64,000 bases of DNA from Acidobacteriota bacterium (GCA_029781855.1 JAKOVX010000027.1:1-64000), one strand, 5' to 3'. Shown: positions 7,967 through 17,371, counted from the stretch's first letter. The notes: a model not told the origin generated them from the sequence alone. Program-made: numbers and translations.

Positions 7967-9295
7967 ATGAATAGGTTCATAGTTTCTTCTCTTTTGCTTC
8001 TAGCGGCGGGCACTGCCGGCTTCGCTCAGGATGTCGGGCAAAGTTCCGGGAAGAGTCCCGGCACCGTTAACGCCGCGATCGTTCCATCGCTGCCGCCGGC
8101 TCAGGGTTCCCAAACAAAGCGGACGATCACGCTGGCGGACGCCGTTTCCATTTTTCTGCAGCAGAATCTGGAACTGGTCGCTGCCCGCTACGATATCGAC
8201 ACGGTCGACGCCGAAAAACTCACCGCCAAGCTCCGGCCAAATCCAGAGATCACCGTCAGCTCTCAAGGGATTCCACTAAATTTCGGCGGCCCGTTCTTTG
8301 CCCAGCAGACTTTCAACTACGGCATCACTCAGACGTTCGAAATGGCAAAGAAACGCAGCAAGCGTATGGACGTCGCCGACAGGAATTCGGAGGTCGCCAG
8401 GGCACAGTTTCAGATCGTCGTCTGGCAGATGACCAACGACGTCAAGCGAAAGTTCTACGCCGTCCTGCTCGCGGAATCGCTTCTCAACCTTGCCAAGGAG
8501 AATCAGAAAACGTTTGCGGAAACCGTTCAGCGGACGAACGAGGTCTTCAAACTCGGCGAGATCTCCGGCCTCGACCTGCAGCGGCTCGAGATCGAAAAGT
8601 TCAAGTTCGACACCGACCTTGCCAACTCCGAGCGTGATTATGAGCTCGCGCTGCGTGACCTGCGTGTCGCTCTCGGCGGCGATTACCGGACAACGGACAT
8701 CGAGGTCGCCGGGGCGATCGATTATTACAAGCCGGCGGATTACTCGTTCGCCGATATGCGTGACAAGGCACTTGCGGCCCGGCCGGACCTCAAGGCCGCC
8801 CAGCTCAGCGAACAGGCTGCCGACGCCTCGATCCGCCTGCAGGACGCCCAAAAGGTACCGAACGTCGACGTAACTTCGGGCATCAACCAGGTCCCGGGCG
8901 GCACGAGCTACTACAACGTCGGCGTCGCCGTCACTCTGCCCGTCTCCGACCGCAACCAGGGCGAACGTGCCAAGGCACTCATCGAAAAGCAAAAAGCGCA
9001 GAACCAGCAGGCACTCATCCGGAACCAGATCCTCGGCGACGTCGACAAGGCGGTCGTCAATCTCGATATCCAGAAACGCCGCGTCGAGCTCTACCGCACC
9101 GGCGTGCTGACCAAGGTCAACGATATTCAGACGCTGACGGAATTTTCGCTAAAGGCGGGCGAGAGCTCGATCCTGGAGCTGCTCGATGCGATCCGCACCC
9201 GCCGCGACACGCTGGCCGGTTTTTACCAAACGATATTTGATTACCAGATGTCGCTGCTCGACCTCGAGCTCGCGACCGCGACGCCTCTGCAATAG
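7967..9295 (+). CDS. Outer-membrane efflux protein, CzcC/TolC family
   Basis: 442 aa with a signal peptide ending in GFAQ, followed by two repeats of the outer membrane efflux protein fold: long coiled helices interrupted by short strand segments (for example the SLNLAKENQKTF region and the SLLDLELATATPLQ end). It forms the outer-membrane duct of a tripartite RND pump with the adaptor and inner-membrane pump that follow. GAGAGG precedes the ATG. The signal-peptide coding region resembles that of the TonB-dependent receptor at 4612, as part of the duplicated module. Confidence 0.88.
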   Translation: MNRFIVSSLLLLAAGTAGFAQDVGQSSGKSPGTVNAAIVPSLPPAQGSQTKRTITLADAVSIFLQQNLELVAARYDIDTVDAEKLTAKLRPNPEITVSSQGIPLNFGGPFFAQQTFNYGITQTFEMAKKRSKRMDVADRNSEVARAQFQIVVWQMTNDVKRKFYAVLLAESLLNLAKENQKTFAETVQRTNEVFKLGEISGLDLQRLEIEKFKFDTDLANSERDYELALRDLRVALGGDYRTTDIEVAGAIDYYKPADYSFADMRDKALAARPDLKAAQLSEQAADASIRLQDAQKVPNVDVTSGINQVPGGTSYYNVGVAVTLPVSDRNQGERAKALIEKQKAQNQQALIRNQILGDVDKAVVNLDIQKRRVELYRTGVLTKVNDIQTLTEFSLKAGESSILELLDAIRTRRDTLAGFYQTIFDYQMSLLDLELATATPLQ

Positions 9296-9316
9296 CCCGC
9301 AGGCTGGCGAAAAAGG

Positions 9317-10546
9317 ATGACCGATATGTTCAAACGAAGAATCTACTTTCCCCTCTTTTTCACTTTGGCGCTCGTTGCCGCGTTTCTCGGAGCCTGCTCG
9401 CGGTCCTCGCCGCCCGCAGCGAATACGGCCGCGACCGCTGTCGCCGACACGCAATCGACGCAGTCGGACCCGAAGGCCGGCATTGAGGTCGAGATCGTCA
9501 CACCGCAGCCGATCGAGGGTTCGTTGACGGCGACGGGCAAAATACTTGTCACCGAGGACCGCGTCGCCAACATCGGCCCGGTCAACGAGGGCCGCATCGT
9601 GCGTCTCTATGCGGGCCAGGGCACGCTCGTCAAAAAGGGCCAAAAGCTCGCCGAGCTAGAGTCCGCCGACATCGATTCGGCTGAGGCCGACTACCTCAAG
9701 GCCCTCGCCGACCTCGAGAACGCCAAACGCACCTCGGCCGCCGAGATCAAGTTCAACCAGGAAACATACGACCGCACCAAGCTGCTCGTCGAAAAGGAGA
9801 TCACGCCGGCCAAGAACCTGCAGCAGGCCGAGCACGACCTCGAGGTCTCGAAGGCGAACGGTGCGAATGCCATTGAGAGTGCCAAGGTCGCGGTCACTTC
9901 CGCTCGCCGGCATCTGCTCATTCTCGGCCTCAAGGATGCCGCCATCGATGCTCTCGCGACCAAGAAAAACCCCGGCTCGTCCGTCTTTTCGCTCACGTCA
10001 CCGATCTCCGGCATCGTCGTCGAACGCAACGCCACGATCGGCGCTACCGTCGGCCCCGACGCCAACCTCTTCAAGATCATCGACCTCTCGAGCGTCTGGA
10101 TCGACGCCAACGTATTCGAAAAGGATCTCGGCCGCGTCCGACAGGGCCAGGTAGTCAATGTCACCGTCCCGGCGTTTCCCGGAGTGACTTTTTCGGGCCG
10201 GATCATTCTCATCTCGAGCGTCGTCGACCCCGAGACCCGGACCGTCAACGTCCGCACCGAGGTTTCGAACCGCGACGGCCGGCTCAAACCGGATATGTTC
10301 GCCAACGTCGAGATAGTAACCGCGGCACACGCGACCACAATTGCGATACCGCTCTCGGCCGTTCTTGACGATGGCGGGCAATCGGTCGTCTTCGTCGCCG
10401 ATGGCAACGATTACAAAAAGAGAGAGGTCACGCTCGGGATCAAGAGCAACGACCGCGTCGAGATCGTCAGCGGCCTCAAAGAGGGCGACAAGGTGGTAAC
10501 GAAGGGCAATTATTTATTGCTGGAACAGGGCAAGGCCGGGCAGTAA
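9317..10546 (+). CDS. RND efflux periplasmic adaptor lipoprotein, CzcB/CusB family
   Basis: 409 aa membrane-fusion protein. The N-terminus has a lipobox (LGAC, about residue 28) predicting a lipid-anchored periplasmic protein. A biotinyl-lipoyl-like half (GRIVRLYAGQGTLVKKGQKL) is followed by a helical hairpin with coiled-coil character, then the second lipoyl half (SPISGIVVERNATIGATVG) and a beta-barrel/membrane-proximal part. It links the inner pump at 10582 and the outer channel at 7967; 21 nt separate it from the latter, consistent with one operon. Confidence 0.9.
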   Translation: MTDMFKRRIYFPLFFTLALVAAFLGACSRSSPPAANTAATAVADTQSTQSDPKAGIEVEIVTPQPIEGSLTATGKILVTEDRVANIGPVNEGRIVRLYAGQGTLVKKGQKLAELESADIDSAEADYLKALADLENAKRTSAAEIKFNQETYDRTKLLVEKEITPAKNLQQAEHDLEVSKANGANAIESAKVAVTSARRHLLILGLKDAAIDALATKKNPGSSVFSLTSPISGIVVERNATIGATVGPDANLFKIIDLSSVWIDANVFEKDLGRVRQGQVVNVTVPAFPGVTFSGRIILISSVVDPETRTVNVRTEVSNRDGRLKPDMFANVEIVTAAHATTIAIPLSAVLDDGGQSVVFVADGNDYKKREVTLGIKSNDRVEIVSGLKEGDKVVTKGNYLLLEQGKAGQ

Positions 10547-10581
10547 CGCCGTAAAGCGGTTTTAAACAAGCAGGTCCAATT

Positions 10582-13500
10582 ATGACTGACAATTTCATCG
10601 CCTTTTTTTACAAGGAACGTCTGCTCGTCACCGTTGCGTCGATCTTCATCGTCGCGGGCGGCATCTTTGCCCTGACAAAATTGAACGTCGACGCGTTTCC
10701 CGATGTTACGCCGGTCCAGGTCGAGATCGACACCGAGGCGCTTGGATTTGCCCCGCAGGAGGTCGAGCAGCTCGTCACTTTCCCGATCGAGAACGTGATG
10801 AACGGCATCCCGGGCGTCACCCGCGTAGAGTCGATCTCAAAATTCGGCCTCTCGGTCGTGACCGTCTATTTTCGGGACGATGTCGACATCTATTTTGCAC
10901 GCCAGCAGGTTTTCGAGCGGCTTTCGATCGCGAAGGACGAGCTTCCCTCCGGTATCGAACCCGGAATGGGCCCGATCACGACCGGGACGGGGCAGATCTA
11001 TCTCTACGAGATCACCGGCGCCGGCAAGAGCAACCAGGAACTGCGAACTATCCAGGACTGGATCGTCAAACTGCAGCTGCGCACCGTTCCGGGCGTCGCG
11101 GACGTGCTCAGCTTCGGCGGCGACGTCAAGCAGTATCAGGTCATCGTCGACCAGCAGGCGATGGTCAATTACAACATTCCGCTCAATACGCTCTTTGAAG
11201 CGATCCAGAATAACAACCAGAACACCGGCGCCAACTTCATCGAGCACGGCGATCAGCAATACGTCGTCCGCGGCCTCGGCCTCGTCAAGGACATCGACGA
11301 CATCAGGAATATCGTGCTCGATTCACGCAACGGCACGCCGATTCGCGTCTCGGATGTCGCGCGCGTTGAGATCGGCAACGAACTGCGCCAGGGCGCCGTC
11401 ACCAAGGACGGCCAGGGCGAGGTCGTCACCGGCATCGTGCTCAAGGGCATCAACGAGAACACAAAAGAGGTGATCCAGCGCATCCAGGAAAAGGTCGCCG
11501 AGATCAACAAATCGCTGCCCGAGGGCGTCAAGGTCGTCGACTATTACGACCAGTCGGACCTCATCGACCACAGTGTCCACACCGTGACCGAATCTCTCAT
11601 CGAGGGCGAGATCCTCGTGCTCGTCATACTGCTGCTCCTGCTCGGCGATTTTCGCGGCTCGCTTATTACGGCAGCGGCGATCCCGTTCTGTATGCTCGTC
11701 GCGTTCATCCTGATGTGGTATTCGGGCCTCTCGGCCAATCTCACGTCGCTCGGCGGCCTTGCCATAAGTATCGGGATGATGGTCGACGCGACCGTTGTCA
11801 TGGTCGAGAACATCTACCGCCATCTCGAGGAGCACCGCGAACACTCGATGCGCGAAGCGATACTCGTGGCGGCCCAGGAGATCGGGCGCCCGATGTTCTT
11901 CGCTATCCTCATCGTAATCGGCGTCTTCCTGCCGGTTTTCAGCCTGCAGGGCATCGAGGGCAAGCTCTTCAAGCCGCTCGCCTACGCCGTCACATTCTCG
12001 ATGATCGGCTCGATCCTGATGGCGCTCTGCGTCGCCCCGACGCTCTGCGCGATCACGCTGAAAATGAAAAAGGGCGAGCCGCGGCAAAACCCGATCGTCC
12101 GCTTCTTCAAGGCCATTTACGTGCCCGTGCTCAAGTGGACGATGGTCCACCGCTACATAACCGTCGTAATCGCCGTGCTGTTGATCGGGTGGAGCGTGGC
12201 GGACGTTTATCTGCTCGGCAGCGAATTCCTGCCGACGATCGACGAGGGCAATATGCTTGTCCGGGCGACGATGCCCGCAAGTATTTCGCTCACGCGGGCA
12301 ACCGAGATCTCGGCACAGATCGAAAAATCGTTCAAGGAATTTCCCGAAGTCGAGACCGTCGTCGCCAAGATCGGCCGCGCCGAGCTCGGCGGCGACCCCG
12401 AGAGCGTCAGCAACGACGAACTTTACGTTCGATTGAAACCAAAAGACCAATGGACGACCGCCAGGACCAAGGACGAACTCGTCGAGGCAATGCGCAAAAA
12501 GGTCGAGGGCATGCCCGGCGTCGAATTTAACTTCTCTCAGGTCATCCAGACCCGAAACGATGAGCTGATATCGGGCATAAACGCCCAGATCGCCGTCAAG
12601 GTCTTCGGCGAGGACCAGGAGAGCCTGCTCAAGCTCGCCGATCAGGTCCGCGACGCGATGGCAAATGTAAATGGTGCTGCCGACCTCGCCGTCGAGCAGG
12701 TGGGCGGCGAGAAGCACCTCGAAATGTCACTCAATCGCTCGGAGCTAGCCCGTTACGGGCTCAATGTCTCGGACGTGCTTGAGGCGGCCAAGATCGCCAT
12801 CGGCGGCGACGAGGCAACGCAGGTGCTCGAGGGCCAGCGACGTTTCGCCATATTCGTACGGCTCGATCAGGACTATCGAAACCAGGTCGAAAAGCTCGGC
12901 AACATCCTGATCGCGGCACCGGTTGGCGGCCGCGTGCCGCTCGGCCAACTCGCTACGTTCAAGCTCTCGAGCGGCGACGCCGTCATCAGCCGCGAGAATG
13001 CCCTTCGCCGCATCGTCGTCAAATGCAACGTCATAAATCGCGACATCGGCAGTTTCGTCCACGACGCTCAGGAAGCGGTCAACCAAAAGGTCAAACCGCC
13101 AGCCGGATATTTCATTACGTGGGGCGGACAATTCCAAAACGCGCAGGAGGCGAACAAGCGTCTGGCGATCGCCATCCCGATCGCGTTAGTTCTGGTTTTC
13201 GTGCTGATCTACGCCTGTTTCGGATCACTCCGAAACACTTTGACGATCATCATCAACATCCCGATCGCGCTCGTCGGCAGCACGTTCTTCCTACTGGTGT
13301 CGGGTTTTCCGCTAAGCGTGCCGGCACTGGTTGGCTTCATCGCCGTCTTCGGAATTGCCGTCCAGAACGGAATGGTGATGGTCTCGTACATCAACAAACT
13401 GCGCGGCCGCGGGATGGAACTTAAGGCCGCCGTCGTCGAAGGCGCCAGCGTGCGCCTCCGCGCCGAACTGCTCTCGGCACTTATCGGCAGCATCAGCCTG

Positions 13501-13722
13501 ATACCGTTCATCATTTCGACCGGCACCGGTGCCGAGATCGAAAAACCGCTCGCCATCGTCGTTGTCGGCGGCCTAGTAACGCGTCCCATCAAGATCGTCA
13601 TACTGCCGATGGTCTACGAATGGATCGAGAGCATCGTCGAGCGGCGAACGGCGAAAAAGGCGGCAAAAGAGAACGCCGCAGAAATTGAAATTTCGGACGA
13701 ACCGGAAGATGTCGAAAACTAA
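10582..13722 (+). CDS. Heavy-metal RND efflux pump, CzcA/CusA family
   Basis: 1046 aa inner-membrane proton-driven transporter with the usual twelve-helix RND plan and two large periplasmic loops. In the TM4 region residues 394-410 carry Asp402 and Glu409 (MVDATVVMVEN), the proton-relay acids. The additional Asp six residues before Asp402 that zinc/cobalt/cadmium CzcA pumps have is Ser396 here, as in CusA-type monovalent (copper/silver) pumps. That makes Cu(I)/Ag(I) the better guess, but this is inference from one motif. It is the last of three pump genes. No CusF- or two-component sensor gene is next to it. Confidence 0.9.
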   Translation: MTDNFIAFFYKERLLVTVASIFIVAGGIFALTKLNVDAFPDVTPVQVEIDTEALGFAPQEVEQLVTFPIENVMNGIPGVTRVESISKFGLSVVTVYFRDDVDIYFARQQVFERLSIAKDELPSGIEPGMGPITTGTGQIYLYEITGAGKSNQELRTIQDWIVKLQLRTVPGVADVLSFGGDVKQYQVIVDQQAMVNYNIPLNTLFEAIQNNNQNTGANFIEHGDQQYVVRGLGLVKDIDDIRNIVLDSRNGTPIRVSDVARVEIGNELRQGAVTKDGQGEVVTGIVLKGINENTKEVIQRIQEKVAEINKSLPEGVKVVDYYDQSDLIDHSVHTVTESLIEGEILVLVILLLLLGDFRGSLITAAAIPFCMLVAFILMWYSGLSANLTSLGGLAISIGMMVDATVVMVENIYRHLEEHREHSMREAILVAAQEIGRPMFFAILIVIGVFLPVFSLQGIEGKLFKPLAYAVTFSMIGSILMALCVAPTLCAITLKMKKGEPRQNPIVRFFKAIYVPVLKWTMVHRYITVVIAVLLIGWSVADVYLLGSEFLPTIDEGNMLVRATMPASISLTRATEISAQIEKSFKEFPEVETVVAKIGRAELGGDPESVSNDELYVRLKPKDQWTTARTKDELVEAMRKKVEGMPGVEFNFSQVIQTRNDELISGINAQIAVKVFGEDQESLLKLADQVRDAMANVNGAADLAVEQVGGEKHLEMSLNRSELARYGLNVSDVLEAAKIAIGGDEATQVLEGQRRFAIFVRLDQDYRNQVEKLGNILIAAPVGGRVPLGQLATFKLSSGDAVISRENALRRIVVKCNVINRDIGSFVHDAQEAVNQKVKPPAGYFITWGGQFQNAQEANKRLAIAIPIALVLVFVLIYACFGSLRNTLTIIINIPIALVGSTFFLLVSGFPLSVPALVGFIAVFGIAVQNGMVMVSYINKLRGRGMELKAAVVEGASVRLRAELLSALIGSISLIPFIISTGTGAEIEKPLAIVVVGGLVTRPIKIVILPMVYEWIESIVERRTAKKAAKENAAEIEISDEPEDVEN

Positions 13723-13794
13723 AGGCCGGCTCTGAAATTTCTCTTGCCGTGATCTAACGGGAAGTGCTACATTTCCCGCCGGAGGAAACTTGAG

Positions 13795-14205
13795 ATGCGA
13801 CAGGACCAGTTCATTCCGCATGTCGTCGTCAGCGACGGTATGGCGGCGCTCGAATTTTACAAGGCCGTGTTCGGCGGCACCGACGGCCACAACGTGATGG
13901 CGTCGGACGGCAAGCGGCTGATGCACGGCGAAGTCGTGCTCGACCGGCACCGACTGTTTGTCTCGGACGAATTCACCGAGAGCGAGGGCGGCTCACTCGT
14001 CCAACCCGGTTCGCTTCGCGGACGTAGCACTAGAATAACGGTCGAGGTGGACGACGCCGACGCCGTCATCGAACGTGCCGCCGCCCACGGCGCCAGCGTC
14101 CTGATGCCCGTCCAGGACATGTTCTGGGGCGCCCGCTACGGCAAATTCATCGACCCGTTCGGCCACGAATGGGGCGTCAATCAACAGACGGATACGGCCG
14201 CGTGA
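13795..14205 (+). CDS. VOC-family protein, PhnB/glyoxalase-like
   Basis: 136 aa single-chain vicinal-oxygen-chelate fold of the PhnB-like type: FIPHVVVSDGMAALEFYKAVFGG at the start (split into two strands and a helix), a central MHGEV metal-ligand position, and the closing WGARYGKFIDPFGHEWGV that typifies the family. Its substrate cannot be told. A perfect GGAGG lies 9 nt before the ATG. Separated by 72 nt from the pump gene, so it may be part of the same transcript. Confidence 0.85.
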   Translation: MRQDQFIPHVVVSDGMAALEFYKAVFGGTDGHNVMASDGKRLMHGEVVLDRHRLFVSDEFTESEGGSLVQPGSLRGRSTRITVEVDDADAVIERAAAHGASVLMPVQDMFWGARYGKFIDPFGHEWGVNQQTDTAA

Positions 14206-14287
14206 CCTTGCCTTGCTCAGGCGGTGAACTCGCGCGCATCGAACATCAATTGAAGCTGACCTGCCGATATGTGTTAGCCTTATCGAC

Positions 14288-15019
14288 ATGCCGGCGATCA
14301 TTTTTTCATTATTGGCGATGTGTTCGACCTTGGCGGGCGGCTACATCGCGACCAGGGCACGTCGGCAGATACATATTCTGATGGGATTCGGTGCCGGCGT
14401 GCTTCTCGGTGCGGTTTTCTTTGACCTGCTTCCCGAATCGCTGTCGCTGGCTGCCGGACAGGGATGGAGTTTCCGACTTATCCTCGGGATCGCGATCGGC
14501 GGTTTCCTGCTGTTTTATTTGACCGAACGAATAATCGTGCTTCACGCCTGCCCCGAAGGCGACTGTGAGAACGAGGTCCACCAACATATCGGAAGATTCA
14601 GTGCGGCCGGGCTTATCGCTCACAGTATGCTGGATGGAATGGCGATCGGGGCCGCCTCGTTGGTCGGCTGGCAAACCGGCCTGCTCGTCGCACTTGCGGT
14701 CATCGCCCACGATTCGAGCGATGGACTGAACACCATCCTGCTCGTGACCCACGGCGAAAAGGCGAAACGACGCGACATCGTCTTCCTGGTCCTCGACGCC
14801 ATTGCGCCCGTCGGAGGCGCGATCCTCGCCCTGTTCATTCTACCGTCGGCCGGAGCTTTGGCGGTCTTTCTCGCGTTCGCGTCGGGATTCTTCCTCTACA
14901 CCTCAACCAGCGACCTCCTCCCCGAAGCCCATCGACGCTCGCCCAGCATCGTCGTCGCCGCCGCCACAGTCGCCGGCATCGCCATCATCGGCATCGCCGT
15001 CCAGCTGATCGCCGAGTGA
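14288..15019 (+). CDS. ZIP-family metal permease
   Basis: 243 aa, about eight predicted membrane segments. The TM4 metal motif is HSMLDG (His112, Asp116) and the TM5 counterpart is HDSSDG (His141, Asp142, Asp145), where most ZIPs have HE. A cytosolic loop HACPEGDCENEVHQH (residues 86-100) is rich in Cys/His and may bind metal. ZIPs move Zn(II) or other divalent cations into the cytosol. It closes the metal locus. No clear Shine-Dalgarno sequence precedes the ATG. Confidence 0.85.
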   Translation: MPAIIFSLLAMCSTLAGGYIATRARRQIHILMGFGAGVLLGAVFFDLLPESLSLAAGQGWSFRLILGIAIGGFLLFYLTERIIVLHACPEGDCENEVHQHIGRFSAAGLIAHSMLDGMAIGAASLVGWQTGLLVALAVIAHDSSDGLNTILLVTHGEKAKRRDIVFLVLDAIAPVGGAILALFILPSAGALAVFLAFASGFFLYTSTSDLLPEAHRRSPSIVVAAATVAGIAIIGIAVQLIAE

Positions 15020-15072
15020 CGAGGCACAATGAGTGCCGTTCATTTGGTCCCGGATTCTTCCGCTGATCTGCT

Positions 15073-15477
15073 CTAGTCTATGTGATTTTCAAATTCTGAG
15101 TACGTGAGAATGGTCGTCTTTTCGAAGTTCTTGATGACCAAAAGGTCGGCGTCACCGGTCACCAAAAAGTCCGCTTCGCCGTCCCTGGCGAGAGCGAGCA
15201 GGAAATTGTCTTTTGGATCGCGGCAAAGCTCGATCTTAGTCGTGACGTCCACTATCTCGCCAAATGTGCCAAATAAGCTCAATAGCTCTTCAATTTGATC
15301 CTCTTGAAAATAGGTTCGGAATCTTGGCCGTCCGGCAACTTCGATGAATTCCTCAAGAGACTCTTCCGAAAAGAGAAGTACCAGATCGCCCATCTCAAAG
15401 AGTTTGTCGATCTTGCCAAGCCGCTTGGAAATTAGGTAGCTGATCCAGAGATTTGTATCGAGAATGACCCGGATCAT
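15073..15477 (-). CDS. PIN-domain toxin of a type II toxin-antitoxin pair
   Basis: 134 aa PIN nuclease of the COG1569-like group. Acidic active-site positions are visible: Asp7 in LDTNLWIS, a Glu in the EESLEEF helix, the Asp in CRDPKDNF and the Asp in TGDADLL. Such toxins cleave RNA. Gene starts 1 nt after the stop of the small upstream gene at 15479-15697, the normal antitoxin-first order. Confidence 0.88.
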   Translation of the reverse strand: MIRVILDTNLWISYLISKRLGKIDKLFEMGDLVLLFSEESLEEFIEVAGRPRFRTYFQEDQIEELLSLFGTFGEIVDVTTKIELCRDPKDNFLLALARDGEADFLVTGDADLLVIKNFEKTTILTYSEFENHID

Positions 15478-15478
15478 C

Positions 15479-15697
15479 TCATTTGCGGGAATATCTCTCC
15501 GATCGCACCGATTCGACCTCGGCTGAGATCTCTTCGAGAGACGGAGCGCTGCCTTTGGCCGAACGGATCTTTTTCACCAGCTTTGCAAATCGCTTCGCGG
15601 GATCCATGGGCTGGACCGTGATCAGCTTCATTTTTGCCAGGTCCTCGAGCAGCTTTTTTGCACCCGGATCAATTATTTCGACTTGATAAGTATCCAT
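15479..15697 (-). CDS. Probable antitoxin of the PIN pair
   Basis: 72 aa, no catalytic motif. The start at 15697 (MDTYQVEIIDPGAKKLLEDL) is preferred over a longer reading frame because this opening is typical of antitoxins paired with COG1569 PIN toxins and GTGAGG precedes it. The C-terminal half is basic then acidic (SAEVESVRSERYSRK) and likely wraps the toxin. Function inferred mostly from position. Confidence 0.75.
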   Translation of the reverse strand: MDTYQVEIIDPGAKKLLEDLAKMKLITVQPMDPAKRFAKLVKKIRSAKGSAPSLEEISAEVESVRSERYSRK

Positions 15698-15772
15698 TCG
15701 AGCCTCACTTTCTTTGCGATTATAGCACATTGATGTTTGCTGTCCGCGCCCCGTTTCCGACGCCAAATGATG

Positions 15773-16225
15773 TCAGAATCTTGAGCGGTAGCGACTGGCT
15801 CCTTCGATCTCGAAAACCAAATTCTTTCCGGCCTTTCCCCTAAACTCCGAGTCGCCGCTGAGCGGCCGTGTCGTTGCGAGGTCGAGGACCAGCACGCCGT
15901 TCTCGATCGTCGGCGCGGTAAAGCGGACGGTCCGGGTTGGCAGAACATTGAGTTCGCGGCAAAACGAGTTTGCTCGCACCAGGCGATTCCCGACTTTGCT
16001 TGTCTCGACAACCTTGAGGGTGTGCTTGTCGAGCGGTCCGGCACCGCGCACGCCGATCGTGCCGGTTCGCCTGTCGAAGAGCAGCACCACCTGACCGGGC
16101 AGGCCCAATTCCTGCCAGGTGTGCTGGTTGAACAGGATCCAGCCGCGTTTGTTGAGCGTCGCCTGCAAAACCCTTGGACTACCGTTGCGGTTCTCGAATG
16201 AATATTGTTCCCACTGTCTTCCCAT
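15773..16225 (-). CDS. Conserved-looking protein of unknown function
   Basis: 150 aa, family not recognised. The first half (about 15-60, with LNKRGWILFNQHTWQELGLP and VLLFDRRTGTIGVRG) reads like alternating strands of a small beta-rich domain; no signal peptide or membrane segment. The start is placed at 16225 (MGRQWEQYSF) because further upstream the same frame runs through a 9-bp tandem repeat and is unlikely to be protein. GGGAG is 9-13 nt upstream. No operon partner. Confidence 0.6.
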   Translation of the reverse strand: MGRQWEQYSFENRNGSPRVLQATLNKRGWILFNQHTWQELGLPGQVVLLFDRRTGTIGVRGAGPLDKHTLKVVETSKVGNRLVRANSFCRELNVLPTRTVRFTAPTIENGVLVLDLATTRPLSGDSEFRGKAGKNLVFEIEGASRYRSRF

Positions 16226-16310
16226 CTTTCTCACTCCCGTTGTCTTTTTTGAGGTCCATTTACAGATTGGCACAGGTCGGCAGCCGGGCGTGATAGGCAT
16301 TTTTAAGCTA

Positions 16311-16364
16311 TTTACGGGATTTACGATGTTTATGATCTTTACGATATTTACGGTATTTACGAAC
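16311..16364. repeat. Six tandem 9-bp units, consensus TTTACGRTA
   Basis: Units begin at 16311, 16320, 16329, 16338, 16347 and 16356 with no slippage; TTTACG or TTTATG opens each. It lies upstream of the unknown gene at 15773-16225, outside any supported CDS. Confidence 0.85.
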
Positions 16365-16514
16365 CAAACGCGCAGCCGACATATCCCGGCAACGAAAGCG
16401 GTGTCGAAAACTCTCACAAAAGCGTGCACATTAACCTGACGATTTGCGGTTTGAATCCTCCGCCGGCAACGATGACCACGGCATGCGACCAAACCGTCAT
16501 ACGACGCGAAAACC

Positions 16515-16615
16515 CGAGTGCGCCTGGGAGGGGTAAACATAGCGCCTGAGCGGGGGTTCGAGTGCGCCTGGAGGGGGTAAACATAGCGCCTGAGAGGGGT
16601 ATCGAGTGCGCCTGG
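16515..16615. repeat. 44-bp tandem repeat, about 2.3 copies
   Basis: Units start at 16515, 16559 and 16603 (the last one partial, 13 bp), each opening CGAGTGCGCCTGG and containing GGGGTAAACATAGCGCCTGA. Within each unit GCGCCTGR occurs twice. The rest of the 16226-16705 gap holds no gene that I can support. Confidence 0.85.
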
Positions 16616-16705
16616 CTGGAACGCCGGTTTGTGGAGAGGCGGCCGCTTCGACTAGAATTGTTTAGTATAGATTCAAGCCAAGTCACTAGACGGAGGACCC
16701 AGGTC

Positions 16706-17371
16706 ATGACCACAGAAACGCTTTCATTCAACACCGCCGGCGGCCCGACGACCGCATTTGTTGCCTTGCCGGACACGCCGGGCGACAAGGCCGTAATCGT
16801 CATTCAGGAGTGGTGGGGACTAAACGCCCATATCAAGGATATCGCCTCGCGCTACGCCGGTGAGGGCTTTACGGCGATCGCCCCGGACCTCTACCGCGGC
16901 CGCATCGCCAAGGACCCGCAGGAGGCCTCGCAGATGATGCACGCCCTCTCGATCGAGGACGGCATTGACACCATCAAGAATGCGATCGACGCGGCCGGCA
17001 TCTCATACGCCCTGTCGCATTTCGGCATCACCGGTTACTGTATGGGCGGCACATTCGCCCTCCGGGCCGCGTGTGAGCTGGAGGGCATCAGCGCCTGTGC
17101 CGCGTTCTACGGTGACATTCCGGACGACGAGGTCCTGCAGAAGCTGACCGCTCCGACGATCTTCATTTCCGCTACGCAGGACCAGTGGATCAATCAGCAA
17201 AAGGTCGCCGATCTTGAGGATGCCACCGAGCGGTTCGAACTGCCCGTCACGTCCGTTAAATACGACGCCGACCACGCCTTCTTCAACGACACGCGGCCCG
17301 AGGTTTACAACGCGACAGCCGCCAGCGACGCCTGGGCACTGGTGACCGGGTTCTTTAACGACAAGCTTTAG
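16706..17371 (+). CDS. Dienelactone hydrolase family protein
   Basis: 221 aa alpha/beta hydrolase. Catalytic triad Cys112 (GYCMGG), Asp159 (SATQDQW) and His190 (DADHAFF), with the Glu35 (QEWWGLN) that activates the Cys in dienelactone hydrolases. Length is normal. The ATG at 16706 has GGAGG 10-14 nt before it; an earlier in-frame start would run through the 44-bp repeat. A broad carboxylic-ester or lactone hydrolase role is all that can be said; no aromatic-degradation genes are nearby. Confidence 0.9.
   Translation: MTTETLSFNTAGGPTTAFVALPDTPGDKAVIVIQEWWGLNAHIKDIASRYAGEGFTAIAPDLYRGRIAKDPQEASQMMHALSIEDGIDTIKNAIDAAGISYALSHFGITGYCMGGTFALRAACELEGISACAAFYGDIPDDEVLQKLTAPTIFISATQDQWINQQKVADLEDATERFELPVTSVKYDADHAFFNDTRPEVYNATAASDAWALVTGFFNDKL

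Noticed and set aside
16226-16540. Longer N-terminus for the unknown protein at 15773
   Set aside because: Translation runs through the 9-bp repeat array, giving a low-complexity VN/IVN peptide.
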